64,000 bases of DNA from Hanamia caeni (GCF_003721595.1 NZ_RJJR01000008.1:124001-188000); one strand, 5' to 3'; shown: positions 43,584-52,548, numbered from the stretch's first letter. The notes: generated from the sequence alone by a model not told the origin. Program-made: numbers and translations.

Positions 43584-44369
43584 ATGAAAAATAAAACGAG
43601 ATATATTCTCTTTAAGAATCTTTCAATATTGCTAACTATAATGGCTATATTTTTCTTTAGTATTTCCCCTGCTTTGGCGAAGCCAAAGCCTAAAGTACTG
43701 GTCTTTTGTAAAACTGCCGGATATCACCACGCATCAATTGCAAACGGAATAGTAGCCATCGAAAAATTAGGTTCAGAAAATAATTTTGATGTAGATACTA
43801 CCATCAATGCGGAAAAATTTAATTATAAAAATCTGAAACAATATAACGCCATTATCTTTTTAAGTACAACAGGCGATGTTTTAAACGATGAGCAACAGGA
43901 AGCATTCAAAAAATATATTGAAGCAGGCGGAGGCTATATGGGAATACATGCCGCTACGGACTGTGAATATGATTGGCAATGGTATGGCAACCTTTCCGGC
44001 GCTTATTTTGGCGGCCATCCTGCTCAACAAACCGCTACACTACACATTGTGGACCGCAATAATATCTCCACCAAACATCTTCCTGATCCATGGGTACGTA
44101 AAGACGAATGGTACAGCTTTAAGTGGATGGCAAAAGATCTTCATGTGCTGATCACCATTGACGAAAAAAGCTATGATCTTGGAAAGATTAAACCTATGGG
44201 AAATCATCCCATGGCCTGGTATCATGAGTATGATGGAGGCAGAGCCTTTTATACTGAATTAGGCCATGTGGAAGAATCTTACACTGATCCTCTTTACCTG
44301 CGGCATATCCTTGGCGGAATAGAATATGCCATGGGAACAAAGAATTATGGCAATCTTAAAATAAACTAA
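43584..44369 (+). CDS. ThuA-domain protein (trehalose utilisation type), exported
   Basis: 261 residues. Signal peptide with FFFSISPALA, so exported. The mature part is a ThuA flavodoxin-like/glutamine-amidotransferase-like domain: KVLVFCKTAGYHHASIANG near residue 35, AIIFLSTTGDVLNDEQQ near 90, GGGYMGIHAATDCEYDW near 113 and GGRAFYTELGHVEESYTD near 220. ThuA domains occur with sugar 3-oxidation genes and may process 3-keto-glycosides. It is followed by a cytochrome lipoprotein gene 33 bp downstream. Confidence 0.92.
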   Translation: MKNKTRYILFKNLSILLTIMAIFFFSISPALAKPKPKVLVFCKTAGYHHASIANGIVAIEKLGSENNFDVDTTINAEKFNYKNLKQYNAIIFLSTTGDVLNDEQQEAFKKYIEAGGGYMGIHAATDCEYDWQWYGNLSGAYFGGHPAQQTATLHIVDRNNISTKHLPDPWVRKDEWYSFKWMAKDLHVLITIDEKSYDLGKIKPMGNHPMAWYHEYDGGRAFYTELGHVEESYTDPLYLRHILGGIEYAMGTKNYGNLKIN

Positions 44370-44402
44370 AATACCAACTGGAAAGCTCAATTAATAATCA
44401 GC

Positions 44403-46643
44403 ATGAAAATTAAATTTCAGGTTATTGCCCTGGTAGTGTTGTCAATATTTGTTTTTACATGTACCAGCCATGAAAATGATGAAAAACCGGTTTTCAATGC
44501 ACATCCTTCTCCTGCCTATTTATCTCCGGAACAAAGCCTGAAAACCATGTATCTGCCCAAAGGATACCATATTGAATTAGTCGCCAGTGAACCTATGATT
44601 AAAGATCCCGTAACCATTACCTGGGATGGAAATGGCAGAATGTATGTAGCGGAAATGCTTACTTATATGAAGGATGCCGATGCAACGGGTGAACGGCTTC
44701 CCTTGAGCCGGATCATGCTGCTGGAAGATACTGATAATGATGGAAAAATGGACAAAAGTTCCATATTTGTCGATAGTCTTTTATTGCCAAGAATGATGCA
44801 AAGTGTAGGAAAATCATTGCTTGTAAACGAGACCAATTCAATTACAATAACCAGCTATACTGATACTAATAATGATGGTAAGGCAGATGTAAAAAAGATA
44901 GTTTACAAGAATGATAATTATGTTCCCAGTGATAATAACATGGAACATCAGCGAAGCGGGCTTGACTGGAACCTGGATAACTGGATGTATATGACTTACG
45001 AGCCTGTGCGTTTCCGGTATACCAACGGTACCTTGCAGGTAGATAGCATCCCCAATGGAGGACAAGGCCAATGGGGATTAACGCACGATAATTACGGCCG
45101 TTTATTTTTCTCCAGCGCCGGAGGAGAAACGCCTGCTTTGGGTTTTCAAATCAACCCGGTTTATGGAAGACTTAATTTACCCGATCAATTATCTCCGGGT
45201 TTTGATGCGGTATGGCCGATCATAGCCACTCCTGATGTACAGGGTGGCGAGGCAAGGCTGCGACCAAATAACACACTGAATCATTTTACAGGCTGCAGTG
45301 GCCAGTCTATTTACAGAGGAGACGGGTTTCCAAAAGATTTCGTAGGAGACTATATTGTTTGTGAACCTGTTGGAAGAATAGTAAGAAGAGCAAAAGTATA
45401 TGACATAAAAGGAGGAACTTTTATGAAAAATGCCTATGATAGTTCAGAATTTATTTCATCCTCCGACATGAATTTCCGGCCGGTGAACAGTGCTACCGGG
45501 CCTGATGGTGATTTGTATATTGTGGATATGTATCATGGAATTATTCAACAGGGTAACTGGACAAAACCAGGATCTTTTCTCAGAAATAAAATAGATAGTC
45601 TTGGGCTCGCTAAAAATATTGGACGTGGTCGGATTTACAGGGTTGTTTACGATGGAATTAAAAGAGGCCCCAAACCTGATCTGCTGAATGAATCAACCGC
45701 AAACCTTTTGAAATACCTGGGGCATCCTAATGGCTGGTGGCGTGATAATGCACAAAAACTGATTATTATTCGTAATGATAGGTCTGTGGTACCCGAATTG
45801 AAATCCATTGCCACAGGACAAAAAGAAGTACCGAAAAATGATACCGGGGAACTGGCACGCATACACGCTTTATGGACATTGGAAGGATTAAATTCAATTG
45901 ATAAAGAAACTCTTGTTCACGCTTTAAACGATCCAAATCCACAAGTAAGAAAAACCGCCGTATGGATCAGTGAGGCATACCTTAGGAAAAATGATAGCCA
46001 AATGATTGATGAAGTAGCAAAACTCAAAGATGACCCCAGCTATGATGTTCGTGTGCAGGTTTTTTTATCAATGTCTCAAAGCAAATCAGATAAGGCAATT
46101 GCGGTGGTTAAAGAAATAATAAAAGACAATGCAGATAATAAAATGATCGTGGCTACCAGCGATGCGCTTGATAAAAACCAGATGGTAAAAGAACTTTCAG
46201 GAAGGCTTACCGGTATGTCAGAAGATGATAAAAGCACCATACTCCATGGGGCACTAACTTTTAGATCTTTTTGTGCTAACTGCCATGGTGCAGACGGTAA
46301 AGGGTTAGCAACGGGTAGTGGCACGATGGCAGCTCCGCCGCTTGTGGGAGCGGCTCCATTGCAACCCTCCCAAAAATATACAGCAATGAGGATTTTATTG
46401 GGTGGACTAACCGGCCCGGTAGAAGGAAAAACATATCCGGCTGAGATGCCCTCAATGGCAGCAAACCGCGATGGCTGGATTGCGGATGTATTAAGCTATG
46501 CACGGTATGAATTCGGGACAAATTCTTCCAACAAAAAAAACAGCTCTCCTGTTGTTACACGCAGCGAAGTAAAGAAAATACGCGAAGAAATGAAGGGAAG
46601 AAATGAACCATGGACCTTAGAAGAGCTTAATAAAATAAAGTAA
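44403..46643 (+). CDS. Beta-propeller dehydrogenase-like / cytochrome c lipoprotein
   Basis: 746 residues. Lipoprotein signal near VFTCTSH. The propeller domain (residues about 40-420) has AEMLTYMKDAD, NSATGPDGDLYIVDMYHG and the DTNNDGKAD-type Asp-rich loops of PVC-type membrane-bound dehydrogenases. HEAT-like helices follow at about 430-590. One haem c site CANCH at 624-628, followed by GADGKGL; a Met of the distal ligand type lies in YPAEMPSM. It is shorter than the protein at 33596 and has a different order of haem-domain motifs. With ThuA as neighbour it probably serves oxidative glycoside metabolism. Confidence 0.9.
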   Translation: MKIKFQVIALVVLSIFVFTCTSHENDEKPVFNAHPSPAYLSPEQSLKTMYLPKGYHIELVASEPMIKDPVTITWDGNGRMYVAEMLTYMKDADATGERLPLSRIMLLEDTDNDGKMDKSSIFVDSLLLPRMMQSVGKSLLVNETNSITITSYTDTNNDGKADVKKIVYKNDNYVPSDNNMEHQRSGLDWNLDNWMYMTYEPVRFRYTNGTLQVDSIPNGGQGQWGLTHDNYGRLFFSSAGGETPALGFQINPVYGRLNLPDQLSPGFDAVWPIIATPDVQGGEARLRPNNTLNHFTGCSGQSIYRGDGFPKDFVGDYIVCEPVGRIVRRAKVYDIKGGTFMKNAYDSSEFISSSDMNFRPVNSATGPDGDLYIVDMYHGIIQQGNWTKPGSFLRNKIDSLGLAKNIGRGRIYRVVYDGIKRGPKPDLLNESTANLLKYLGHPNGWWRDNAQKLIIIRNDRSVVPELKSIATGQKEVPKNDTGELARIHALWTLEGLNSIDKETLVHALNDPNPQVRKTAVWISEAYLRKNDSQMIDEVAKLKDDPSYDVRVQVFLSMSQSKSDKAIAVVKEIIKDNADNKMIVATSDALDKNQMVKELSGRLTGMSEDDKSTILHGALTFRSFCANCHGADGKGLATGSGTMAAPPLVGAAPLQPSQKYTAMRILLGGLTGPVEGKTYPAEMPSMAANRDGWIADVLSYARYEFGTNSSNKKNSSPVVTRSEVKKIREEMKGRNEPWTLEELNKIK

Positions 46644-46680
46644 CCAAATTAAAAAGCTTGTCCCTTTTTAAAATTATAGA

Positions 46681-46714
46681 TAAATAAGAATTTTATTTAT
46701 TTGTTGCTTTACTA
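46681..46714 (+). repeat. Bipartite intergenic motif, degenerate copy 10
   Basis: TAAATAAGAATT at 46681 and TATTTGTTGCTTTACTA ending at 46714. The A-rich half is imperfect. It lies between the cytochrome gene and the start at 46749. Confidence 0.35.
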
Positions 46715-46748
46715 TACGAATTGCCTTTTGAAATTAATAGCCGATATT

Positions 46749-49091
46749 ATGAATAGACTCATTTTTTTTAAAACAATTTTACTTTCTTTTTTAATATTTC
46801 ATACAGGTTTCTCATCAGCACAAATAGCAGACTTGAGTAAAGCTTCCATTATTGCTTCTTCAACAATAGCACATCCCGTAAGAGAAACAGCGATACGGGT
46901 TTTGCAGGAGGAAGTAGCTCAACGCACTTCCATTAATCTCCGGCTTATCTCAGGATTTGAAAACACCCAGGTTATTGTTTTAGCATCAATAAAAGATAAT
47001 GAAATAAGCGGTGTACGCGTGCCCAAACGCGATGGCAAAAATCTGCCTGAAACGAAAGCCGAAGGATTCAGGATTGTTTCTGAAAAAATGAACGGAAAGC
47101 AGATTCTTTGGTTGATTGGCGCAGATGAAAGAGGAATCATTTTTGCCATCGGCGAATTTCTTCGCAAAGCAGAACTTTCGCCCAAAAAGATTTTATTTAA
47201 CACGAAAAATGAGATAGCTACTTCACCTGAATATACTTACCGTGGCCACCAGCTTGGCTACCGCAATACGGCTAATTCGTGGGACGCATGGACGGTAGAC
47301 CAGTTTGACAAATACATCCGCGAGCTGGCTTTATTTGGAACAAACAGTATTGAAAATATTCCCTTCCAGGATGATGACCCCGGCCCGAACATGAAAGTGC
47401 CGCGCGAGGAAATGAACCGGAAGATGAGTGAAATATGCAACAACTACGGGCTTGAATATTGGGTTTGGACGCCTGCTGATGTTGACTTGTCAAAACAAGA
47501 TTTGTTTGAGGCTGAAGTAAAAAAACATGCAGCCTTTTATAAAGAATGCCCGCGGCTCGACGGCGTTTTTTTCCCCGGAGGCGACCCCGGCGAAAATGAC
47601 CCCAAATACGTAATGCCCTTTTTAAAACGAATTGCCGCGGAATTAAAAAAGTATCATCCTCATGCAGGCCTGTGGATTTCCCTGCAAGGTTTTAATAATT
47701 CGCAGGTAGATTATTTTTTCAAATATTTAAAAGATAACAACCCTGAATGGCTCACCGGCGTTGTAACGGGCCCTTCCAGCCCCGATCTTGCGCAAACGAG
47801 ATTCAGGCTGCCCAAAAGATATCAGCATATTTCCTACCCCGACATCACACATACGGTTCGGTGCCAATACCCGGTGCTAAATTGGGACCAGGCCTATGCA
47901 CTCACGGAGGGGCGCGAAGTTTGTAATCCGCAACCATTTTATTATGCGCAAATCCACAACCGCTATGCTCCTTTTACGGATGGATTTATTTCTTACTCTG
48001 ATGGTGTTCATGATGATGTAAATAAAATTGTCTGGAGCCAATTGGGCTGGAATTCCCATACAGAAGTTACTGAGATTATTAAAGATTATGCCCGCTTCTT
48101 CTTTGGCGCTTCACTTGCAGAACCTGCAGCGAACGGGATTTTGGCTTTAGAGCGAAATTGGGTTGGCCCTTTGGAAGCCAACGGCGGAGTAGAAACCACC
48201 TTTTCTTTTTGGAAAAATCTCGAATCGAAAAATCCTCAACTACAAAATAACTGGCGCTGGCAACAACTCGTGATGCGATGCTATTACGATACCTATACGC
48301 GGCGCAGAAAAATTTATGAGCAAAGCCTTGAAGCTAAATCCAATGAGGTACTGAAAAAGGCCGGGGAAATAGGTTCAGACGTGGCAATGGATAGTGCGTT
48401 GCGCATCGTGAACGAAGCGGATAAAAATCCTGTTTCCCCTGACTTGCGCCAAAAAATTGTTAACTATTGCGCAGCACTTTTTAACTCGATAGGAATGCAA
48501 ACCAGCGTGAAGAAATACAATGCAAGCGGCGCTGAGCGCGGTGCTATCCTGGATTTTCTTGATTACCCTTTAAACAACCGTTGGTGGCTCTCTGATGAAT
48601 TTGCAAAAATTCGGCAGATGAAATCTGAGCAGGAAAAGCTTGCGCGTTTACAAATTATTTATACCTGGGATAATCCCGGACCCGGAAGCTATTATGACGA
48701 TGTTTCGAACATTTCCAAAGAGCCTCATGTAAAGACGTGGTCAGACGATGCAACTGATGTAGCCTGGTGGGACAACGGTATGAGCAGAAAACGCCTGTCA
48801 ACGCAATTATTTCAAAACTTTCCCAGGCTGGTGTATGAAGACCTGGACCCGAATGGATACTACCTGATTCGGATTGCCGGTTATGGAGAAGCGTTATTAC
48901 GGGCAGATGGCTATCGGCTGCAGCCTCGTATCTATAATAAAGGATATGAAGAATTTAAAGAATTTGAAGTGCCGGTTCAATTAGTATGTGATGGAAAAAT
49001 CGAAATCACTTTTGATGAACCCGAAGAATCACAATTAAACTGGCGGCAAAAATCCAAGGTTTGCGACGTATGGCTTTTGAAACAGAATTAA
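46749..49091 (+). CDS. Exported glycoside-hydrolase-like protein (GH67/GH20-type N-domain plus TIM barrel)
   Basis: About 780 residues from the ATG at 46749 (MNRLIFFKTILLSFLIFHTGFSSAQ, signal peptide). Residues about 30-170 resemble the small N-terminal domain of alpha-glucuronidases and hexosaminidases (VLQEEVAQRTSINLRL, LIGADERGIIFAIGEFLR). A TIM barrel follows with YRGHQLGYRNTANSWDAW, WVWTPADVDLS, LDGVFFPGGDPGENDP and LWISLQGFNNSQVDYFF; then helical and beta segments. I cannot assign a CAZy family; catalytic candidates are the acidic residues in the GGDPGEND loop. It is followed by the aldolase gene 10 bp later. Probably cleaves uronic-acid-type or related glycosides; that is inference. 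Confidence 0.7.
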   Translation: MNRLIFFKTILLSFLIFHTGFSSAQIADLSKASIIASSTIAHPVRETAIRVLQEEVAQRTSINLRLISGFENTQVIVLASIKDNEISGVRVPKRDGKNLPETKAEGFRIVSEKMNGKQILWLIGADERGIIFAIGEFLRKAELSPKKILFNTKNEIATSPEYTYRGHQLGYRNTANSWDAWTVDQFDKYIRELALFGTNSIENIPFQDDDPGPNMKVPREEMNRKMSEICNNYGLEYWVWTPADVDLSKQDLFEAEVKKHAAFYKECPRLDGVFFPGGDPGENDPKYVMPFLKRIAAELKKYHPHAGLWISLQGFNNSQVDYFFKYLKDNNPEWLTGVVTGPSSPDLAQTRFRLPKRYQHISYPDITHTVRCQYPVLNWDQAYALTEGREVCNPQPFYYAQIHNRYAPFTDGFISYSDGVHDDVNKIVWSQLGWNSHTEVTEIIKDYARFFFGASLAEPAANGILALERNWVGPLEANGGVETTFSFWKNLESKNPQLQNNWRWQQLVMRCYYDTYTRRRKIYEQSLEAKSNEVLKKAGEIGSDVAMDSALRIVNEADKNPVSPDLRQKIVNYCAALFNSIGMQTSVKKYNASGAERGAILDFLDYPLNNRWWLSDEFAKIRQMKSEQEKLARLQIIYTWDNPGPGSYYDDVSNISKEPHVKTWSDDATDVAWWDNGMSRKRLSTQLFQNFPRLVYEDLDPNGYYLIRIAGYGEALLRADGYRLQPRIYNKGYEEFKEFEVPVQLVCDGKIEITFDEPEESQLNWRQKSKVCDVWLLKQN

Positions 49092-49101
49092 TAAAAATAG
49101 C

Positions 49102-49893
49102 ATGAGTTTAAAAACCAGCGTTGTAAAACAAAAGCTGCGCGAAGGAAAAATTTGTTTCGGAACGATGCTCCGGGTGCTGAAATCACCACAAGCCGTTGCA
49201 TTGTGCGCTTCTGAAGGATGGGATTACATCATATTAGACACTGAACACAATGATTATAATTATGAAACGCTGGGTAGCTTTTCATTGGTAGCGAAGTACG
49301 AAAAAATGGGCTTATTCGTGCGCGTGCCCGACAAGCTCTATCACCAGATGGCGCAAATGCTTGATATTGGTGCAGAAGGTTTGATTTTGCCCCAGGTAAA
49401 AACGGCCGCCGAGGCAAGGCATATTATTGAATCGGTTAAATATGCGCCCATGGGCAAACGTGGGGTAAGTGTTTCCACTACCGCCACTTTATTCAGGGAT
49501 TATTCAACGGATGAATATTTGGACTGGGCTAACCGCGAACTGATGACCATAGTTCAAATTGAAAGCGAAGAGGGCATTAACAACGCCGAAAAGATAATAT
49601 CAACCCCTGGTATAGACGCGATAATGATTGGTCCGGCCGACCTTAGCAATGATATGGGTATTTCAGGCCAGTTGCACCATCCCCGCATGGAAGAAGCCTT
49701 CCGTGAAATAATCAATCAATGTAATAAATACGGCGTTGCTCCGGGGATCCATCTTTCCAATATGGAAGACGTAACCAAATGGACGAAGGAAGGAATGCGT
49801 TTTATTACTTACAGTTACGATACTAAATTTATCAAAGACGCTTATAAAAACGCATTGCTAAATCTTCGCGGTATTATGAATGAAAACAATTGA
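49102..49893 (+). CDS. HpcH/HpaI-family aldolase (2-keto-3-deoxy-sugar-acid type)
   Basis: 263 residues. IILDTEHNDYNYETLGSFS near residue 45, VRVPDKLYHQMAQMLDIGAEGLILPQVKTAAEA near 80 (metal and substrate loop), APMGKRGVS near 115, IVQIESEEGI near 152 and AIMIGPADLSNDMG near 175. Metal-dependent class II aldolases of this family split 2-keto-3-deoxy acids into pyruvate and an aldehyde. The gene follows the GH67-like gene by 10 bp. It could act after the IlvD/Edd dehydratase at 52633. Cytoplasmic. Confidence 0.9.
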   Translation: MSLKTSVVKQKLREGKICFGTMLRVLKSPQAVALCASEGWDYIILDTEHNDYNYETLGSFSLVAKYEKMGLFVRVPDKLYHQMAQMLDIGAEGLILPQVKTAAEARHIIESVKYAPMGKRGVSVSTTATLFRDYSTDEYLDWANRELMTIVQIESEEGINNAEKIISTPGIDAIMIGPADLSNDMGISGQLHHPRMEEAFREIINQCNKYGVAPGIHLSNMEDVTKWTKEGMRFITYSYDTKFIKDAYKNALLNLRGIMNENN

Positions 49894-49926
49894 AAATAAA
49901 AATTCAACTTATTTATCTTTTTACTG
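49893..49926 (+). repeat. Bipartite intergenic motif, copy 8
   Basis: AAAATAAAAA begins on the last base of the aldolase stop codon (49893) and TTTACTG ends at 49926. It fills most of the 48-bp convergent gap to the SRPBCC gene, where no promoter is needed. Confidence 0.5.
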
Positions 49927-49941
49927 ATAACCTATTGACGC

Positions 49942-50874
49942 CTATTTATCAAAATCCGGGTAAGGTTTTCCTTTTCCTGTTTCACAAAGTAATTTCAGGC
50001 TTTTGAAGAAAAGTGCCCAATCAAAGCTGCACGATGCAAACTCGTTGCTGTATTCTTTCCAGCCATCGTGATGGAAGGTAAGGACAGCTCCTTTGGCAAC
50101 TGCTTCCAGTTCAAACGTGAGTGTTGTTCCTATCCATTCCGAAAATGCTTTCAGGCAAAGCCATTTTACTTTACTGTAAGGCTTTAATTCTTCCACGCGC
50201 ATTTCCTTAAAGTAATCAGGCCCGAAGCCAAATCTTAAAATGGTGCCTTTCTCAGCCTGGGCAATGGTATCCGGCGTCCACCAGCCCGCAAGCCCTTGCT
50301 GGGTGGTAAGCGCTTCATACACTTTTTCTACCGGCACCTTAATCAGCAGGCGGTGATAAATACTTTTTGTTTCGCGATTCTCTCCTACCGGTTTTTCCGG
50401 GGTTTCGTCTTGCAAGGAATCCTCTGGCGCTTCTTTCGGAGTTGCTTTTCCCTGTCCGGTGGTGATAAGATTTTTCAAACTATCCTGGATGTAATGTGTC
50501 CATGCATCATGGCAAATTTGATAACATTCATAATCCGGAACCAACCCAATGTGTGTAAACGTTAATTCTGTTTTTCCATTTTTACTAACAATATCGAATA
50601 CTATATCCGTGTCTTTCCATTCGGTTTTATCTTCTGTGAATTTGAAATAATTTTCCATCACATGCCATGCTACTTTTTTATCCGGCACCAGTTCAGTGAT
50701 TCTAATCCGGCAGCGATGCACATCCTGGTAATGATACAAAAATTCGCTGTTGGCTTTATTAGTATCTCCTTCAATATTTTCTGACCACCAGCCGCGCACA
50801 TTATTAATTGCATCAAACACCTGTTTTGGAGACGCATCCACCATAAGTGTTGTAGAGAAATCGCTTTGTTTCAT
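49942..50874 (-). CDS. Protein with two SRPBCC (AHSA1-type) domains
   Basis: 310 residues made of two START/Bet-v1-like units: residues about 5-135 (FSTTLMVDASPKQVFDAINNVRGWWSENIEG) and about 165-305 (HRLLIKVPVEKVYEALTTQQGLAGWWTPDTIAQAEKG), joined by a charged linker. The paired GWW motifs show an internal duplication. Such domains bind small hydrophobic ligands; no catalytic role can be read. It lies 33 bp downstream of the EthD-like gene, on the same strand, and both are divergent from a GlxA-type regulator. Confidence 0.88.
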   Translation of the reverse strand: MKQSDFSTTLMVDASPKQVFDAINNVRGWWSENIEGDTNKANSEFLYHYQDVHRCRIRITELVPDKKVAWHVMENYFKFTEDKTEWKDTDIVFDIVSKNGKTELTFTHIGLVPDYECYQICHDAWTHYIQDSLKNLITTGQGKATPKEAPEDSLQDETPEKPVGENRETKSIYHRLLIKVPVEKVYEALTTQQGLAGWWTPDTIAQAEKGTILRFGFGPDYFKEMRVEELKPYSKVKWLCLKAFSEWIGTTLTFELEAVAKGAVLTFHHDGWKEYSNEFASCSFDWALFFKSLKLLCETGKGKPYPDFDK

Positions 50875-50907
50875 TTGCTATTTTTTATAAATGTGAAAAT
50901 TATTTTC

Positions 50908-51216
50908 TTATACTTCTGTGGTTTCATACAAATAAATTTGCACCTTATCATCCTCAGCTAAAATTTTTCTGTCCTCCGCACATGCCCGCCCTTCCGGTGA
51001 AGCGAATGCTGATTTGATATCTTCCATGCTTGCAAAAACCAATTCCCCAATCAGGAAAACGTCCTGTCCGGAAATGACTGGCACGGGGCTTTGGCTCACT
51101 TTATATTTTATCAATCCCGGTAACTTTTTAGCCAAAGGAATGTGCACATCAAAGTAATGTTCAAGAAACGATTCCTTATCGCGAGGTGTTTTATAAATTA
51201 CCATCATAGTAGCCAT
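50908..51216 (-). CDS. EthD-domain protein
   Basis: 102 residues from the ATG at 51216 (MATMMVIYKTPRDKES); the frame extends seven codons upstream. A dimeric alpha-beta barrel of the EthD family is indicated by YKTPRDKESFLEHYFDVHIPLAKKLPG and the following LIKYKVSQSP, with the conserved His in the DVHIP segment. EthD proteins take part in degradation or protection against organic compounds; the exact role is unknown. Probably co-transcribed with the SRPBCC gene. Confidence 0.85.
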   Translation of the reverse strand: MATMMVIYKTPRDKESFLEHYFDVHIPLAKKLPGLIKYKVSQSPVPVISGQDVFLIGELVFASMEDIKSAFASPEGRACAEDRKILAEDDKVQIYLYETTEV

Positions 51217-51234
51217 ATTCAATTTTTTATCAAA

Positions 51235-51262
51235 CAAAAGTATTGTCTTTAAAATACTTTTG
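51235..51262. promoter_or_regulatory. Perfect inverted repeat in the divergent GlxA/EthD promoter region
   Basis: CAAAAGTATT at 51235-51244 and AATACTTTTG at 51253-51262 with an 8-nt spacer. It lies 19 bp upstream of the EthD start and 83 bp before the regulator start, a good position for an operator. Confidence 0.6.
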
Positions 51263-51274
51263 AGGGCGGCAAAA

Positions 51275-51303
51275 TGGACATTTTAAGGGGTTGTTTTGGA
51301 CAT
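51275..51303 (+). promoter_or_regulatory. Direct repeat TGGACAT, candidate AraC-type operator
   Basis: TGGACAT at 51275-51281 and again at 51297-51303, 22 bp apart, or about two helical turns. AraC-type regulators commonly bind direct repeats at this spacing. It lies between the inverted repeat and the regulator start. Confidence 0.5.
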
Positions 51304-51345
51304 GTGGATTTTTTAGCTTTGTGATGAATATTTAAAGCTCTTCCA

Positions 51346-52335
51346 ATGAAACATCTTACCATTTTAGTTCCGGATTCACAGTCCGCGCTCAGCACCGTTT
51401 CCTGCATTGCCGGGGCTTACGATTTCTTTTCACGTGCAAATCATTACCGAAAGATTAACGGACAAAAAGAACTGTTTAAAATTGTTCTTGCAGGCCTTAC
51501 AGATGAAGCAGAAATCGGCAACGGCCTTATGGCTATCCGTCCGCAAACTTCTATTGATGATGTGCCCGCCACCGACCTGATTATTATTCCCGCGATAGCA
51601 CATGATTTTCAAAAATTGTCGGCAAATAACAGCCTGCTGATGGATTGGACGGTGAAGCAATATAAGAATGGTGCGGAAGTGGCAACGATGTGCACGGGCG
51701 CTTTCATGCTTGCCTCTTCTGGCTTACTGGATGGAAAAAGTTGTTCGATTCATTGGAATTCGGTAGATAAATTAAGGAGCCTTTTTCCTCTGATAGATGT
51801 AAAAAAAGACAAGCTCATCACAGACGAACAGGGAATATATACCAACGGTGGCGCTTATTCTTTTTTAAATCTTTTAATTTATCTCGTTGAAAAATATTAT
51901 GGCCGTGAAACTGCTATCTATTGTTCTAAAATTTTCCAGGTAGAAATTGACAGACAAAACCAATCGGCCTTTACTATTTTTAATGGCCAAAAATCGCATG
52001 GCGATGACATTATAAAGCAGGCTCAGGAATTTTTTGAAGATAATTTTCTTGAAAAAATATCGGTGGAAGAAGTATCTCAAAAATTTGCTGTAGGAAGAAG
52101 AAACTTTGACAGAAGGTTTGTAAAAGCAACCGGCAATACGCCCATTGAATATCTACAAAGAGTAAAAGTAGAATCAGCAAAAAAATCTTTTGAAACCACA
52201 CGAAAAACAGTGAGTGAAGTAATGTATGAATCAGGCTACAACGACATGAAAGCCTTTAGGGAAGTGTTTAGGAAGGTTACCGGATTATCACCGTTGGAAT
52301 ACAAACACAAATACAATAAAGAAGCGCTGGTGTAA
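51346..52335 (+). CDS. GlxA-family regulator (DJ-1/PfpI domain plus AraC HTH)
   Basis: 329 residues. Residues about 1-195 form a DJ-1/PfpI-like domain with ATMCTGAFMLASSGLLDGKS near residue 117, the nucleophile-elbow Cys position, and YTNGGAYSFLNLLIYLVEKYYG near 165. Residues about 225-325 are a double AraC helix-turn-helix (ISVEEVSQKFAVGRRNFDRRF and TVSEVMYESGYNDMKAFREVF, then GLSPLEYK). GlxA-type proteins activate amino-acid or small-molecule catabolism genes. Divergent from the EthD/SRPBCC pair, its likely target. Ligand unknown. Confidence 0.94.
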   Translation: MKHLTILVPDSQSALSTVSCIAGAYDFFSRANHYRKINGQKELFKIVLAGLTDEAEIGNGLMAIRPQTSIDDVPATDLIIIPAIAHDFQKLSANNSLLMDWTVKQYKNGAEVATMCTGAFMLASSGLLDGKSCSIHWNSVDKLRSLFPLIDVKKDKLITDEQGIYTNGGAYSFLNLLIYLVEKYYGRETAIYCSKIFQVEIDRQNQSAFTIFNGQKSHGDDIIKQAQEFFEDNFLEKISVEEVSQKFAVGRRNFDRRFVKATGNTPIEYLQRVKVESAKKSFETTRKTVSEVMYESGYNDMKAFREVFRKVTGLSPLEYKHKYNKEALV

Positions 52336-52514
52336 ATCCTTCCACCTGTAAACTCATTGAAATTTTTTTTGAAATGTATCTATGATTTCTGCAAAAATTA
52401 ATAAAAGAATCATGTAGCAAACGAAGAAATAATGCGGATTTATATTCTTACAAAATTGCACATTAATTTCTGAATACACCCGCTGCTAAAAAATTTGCAT
52501 TCAAAAAAAGTAAT

Positions 52515-52548
52515 AAAAACAGAATTCTCTTTATTTATTGCTTTACTG
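52515..52548 (+). repeat. Bipartite intergenic motif, degenerate copy 11
   Basis: The A-rich half reads AAAAACAGAATT at 52515 and the second half TATTTATTGCTTTACTG ends at 52548. The second half agrees well with copies 8 and 10. Confidence 0.4.

Noticed and set aside
46651..46669. Hairpin AAAAAG/CTTTTT after the cytochrome gene at 44403
   Set aside because: Purely A/T-dominated stem without a T-run after it; too weak to call.
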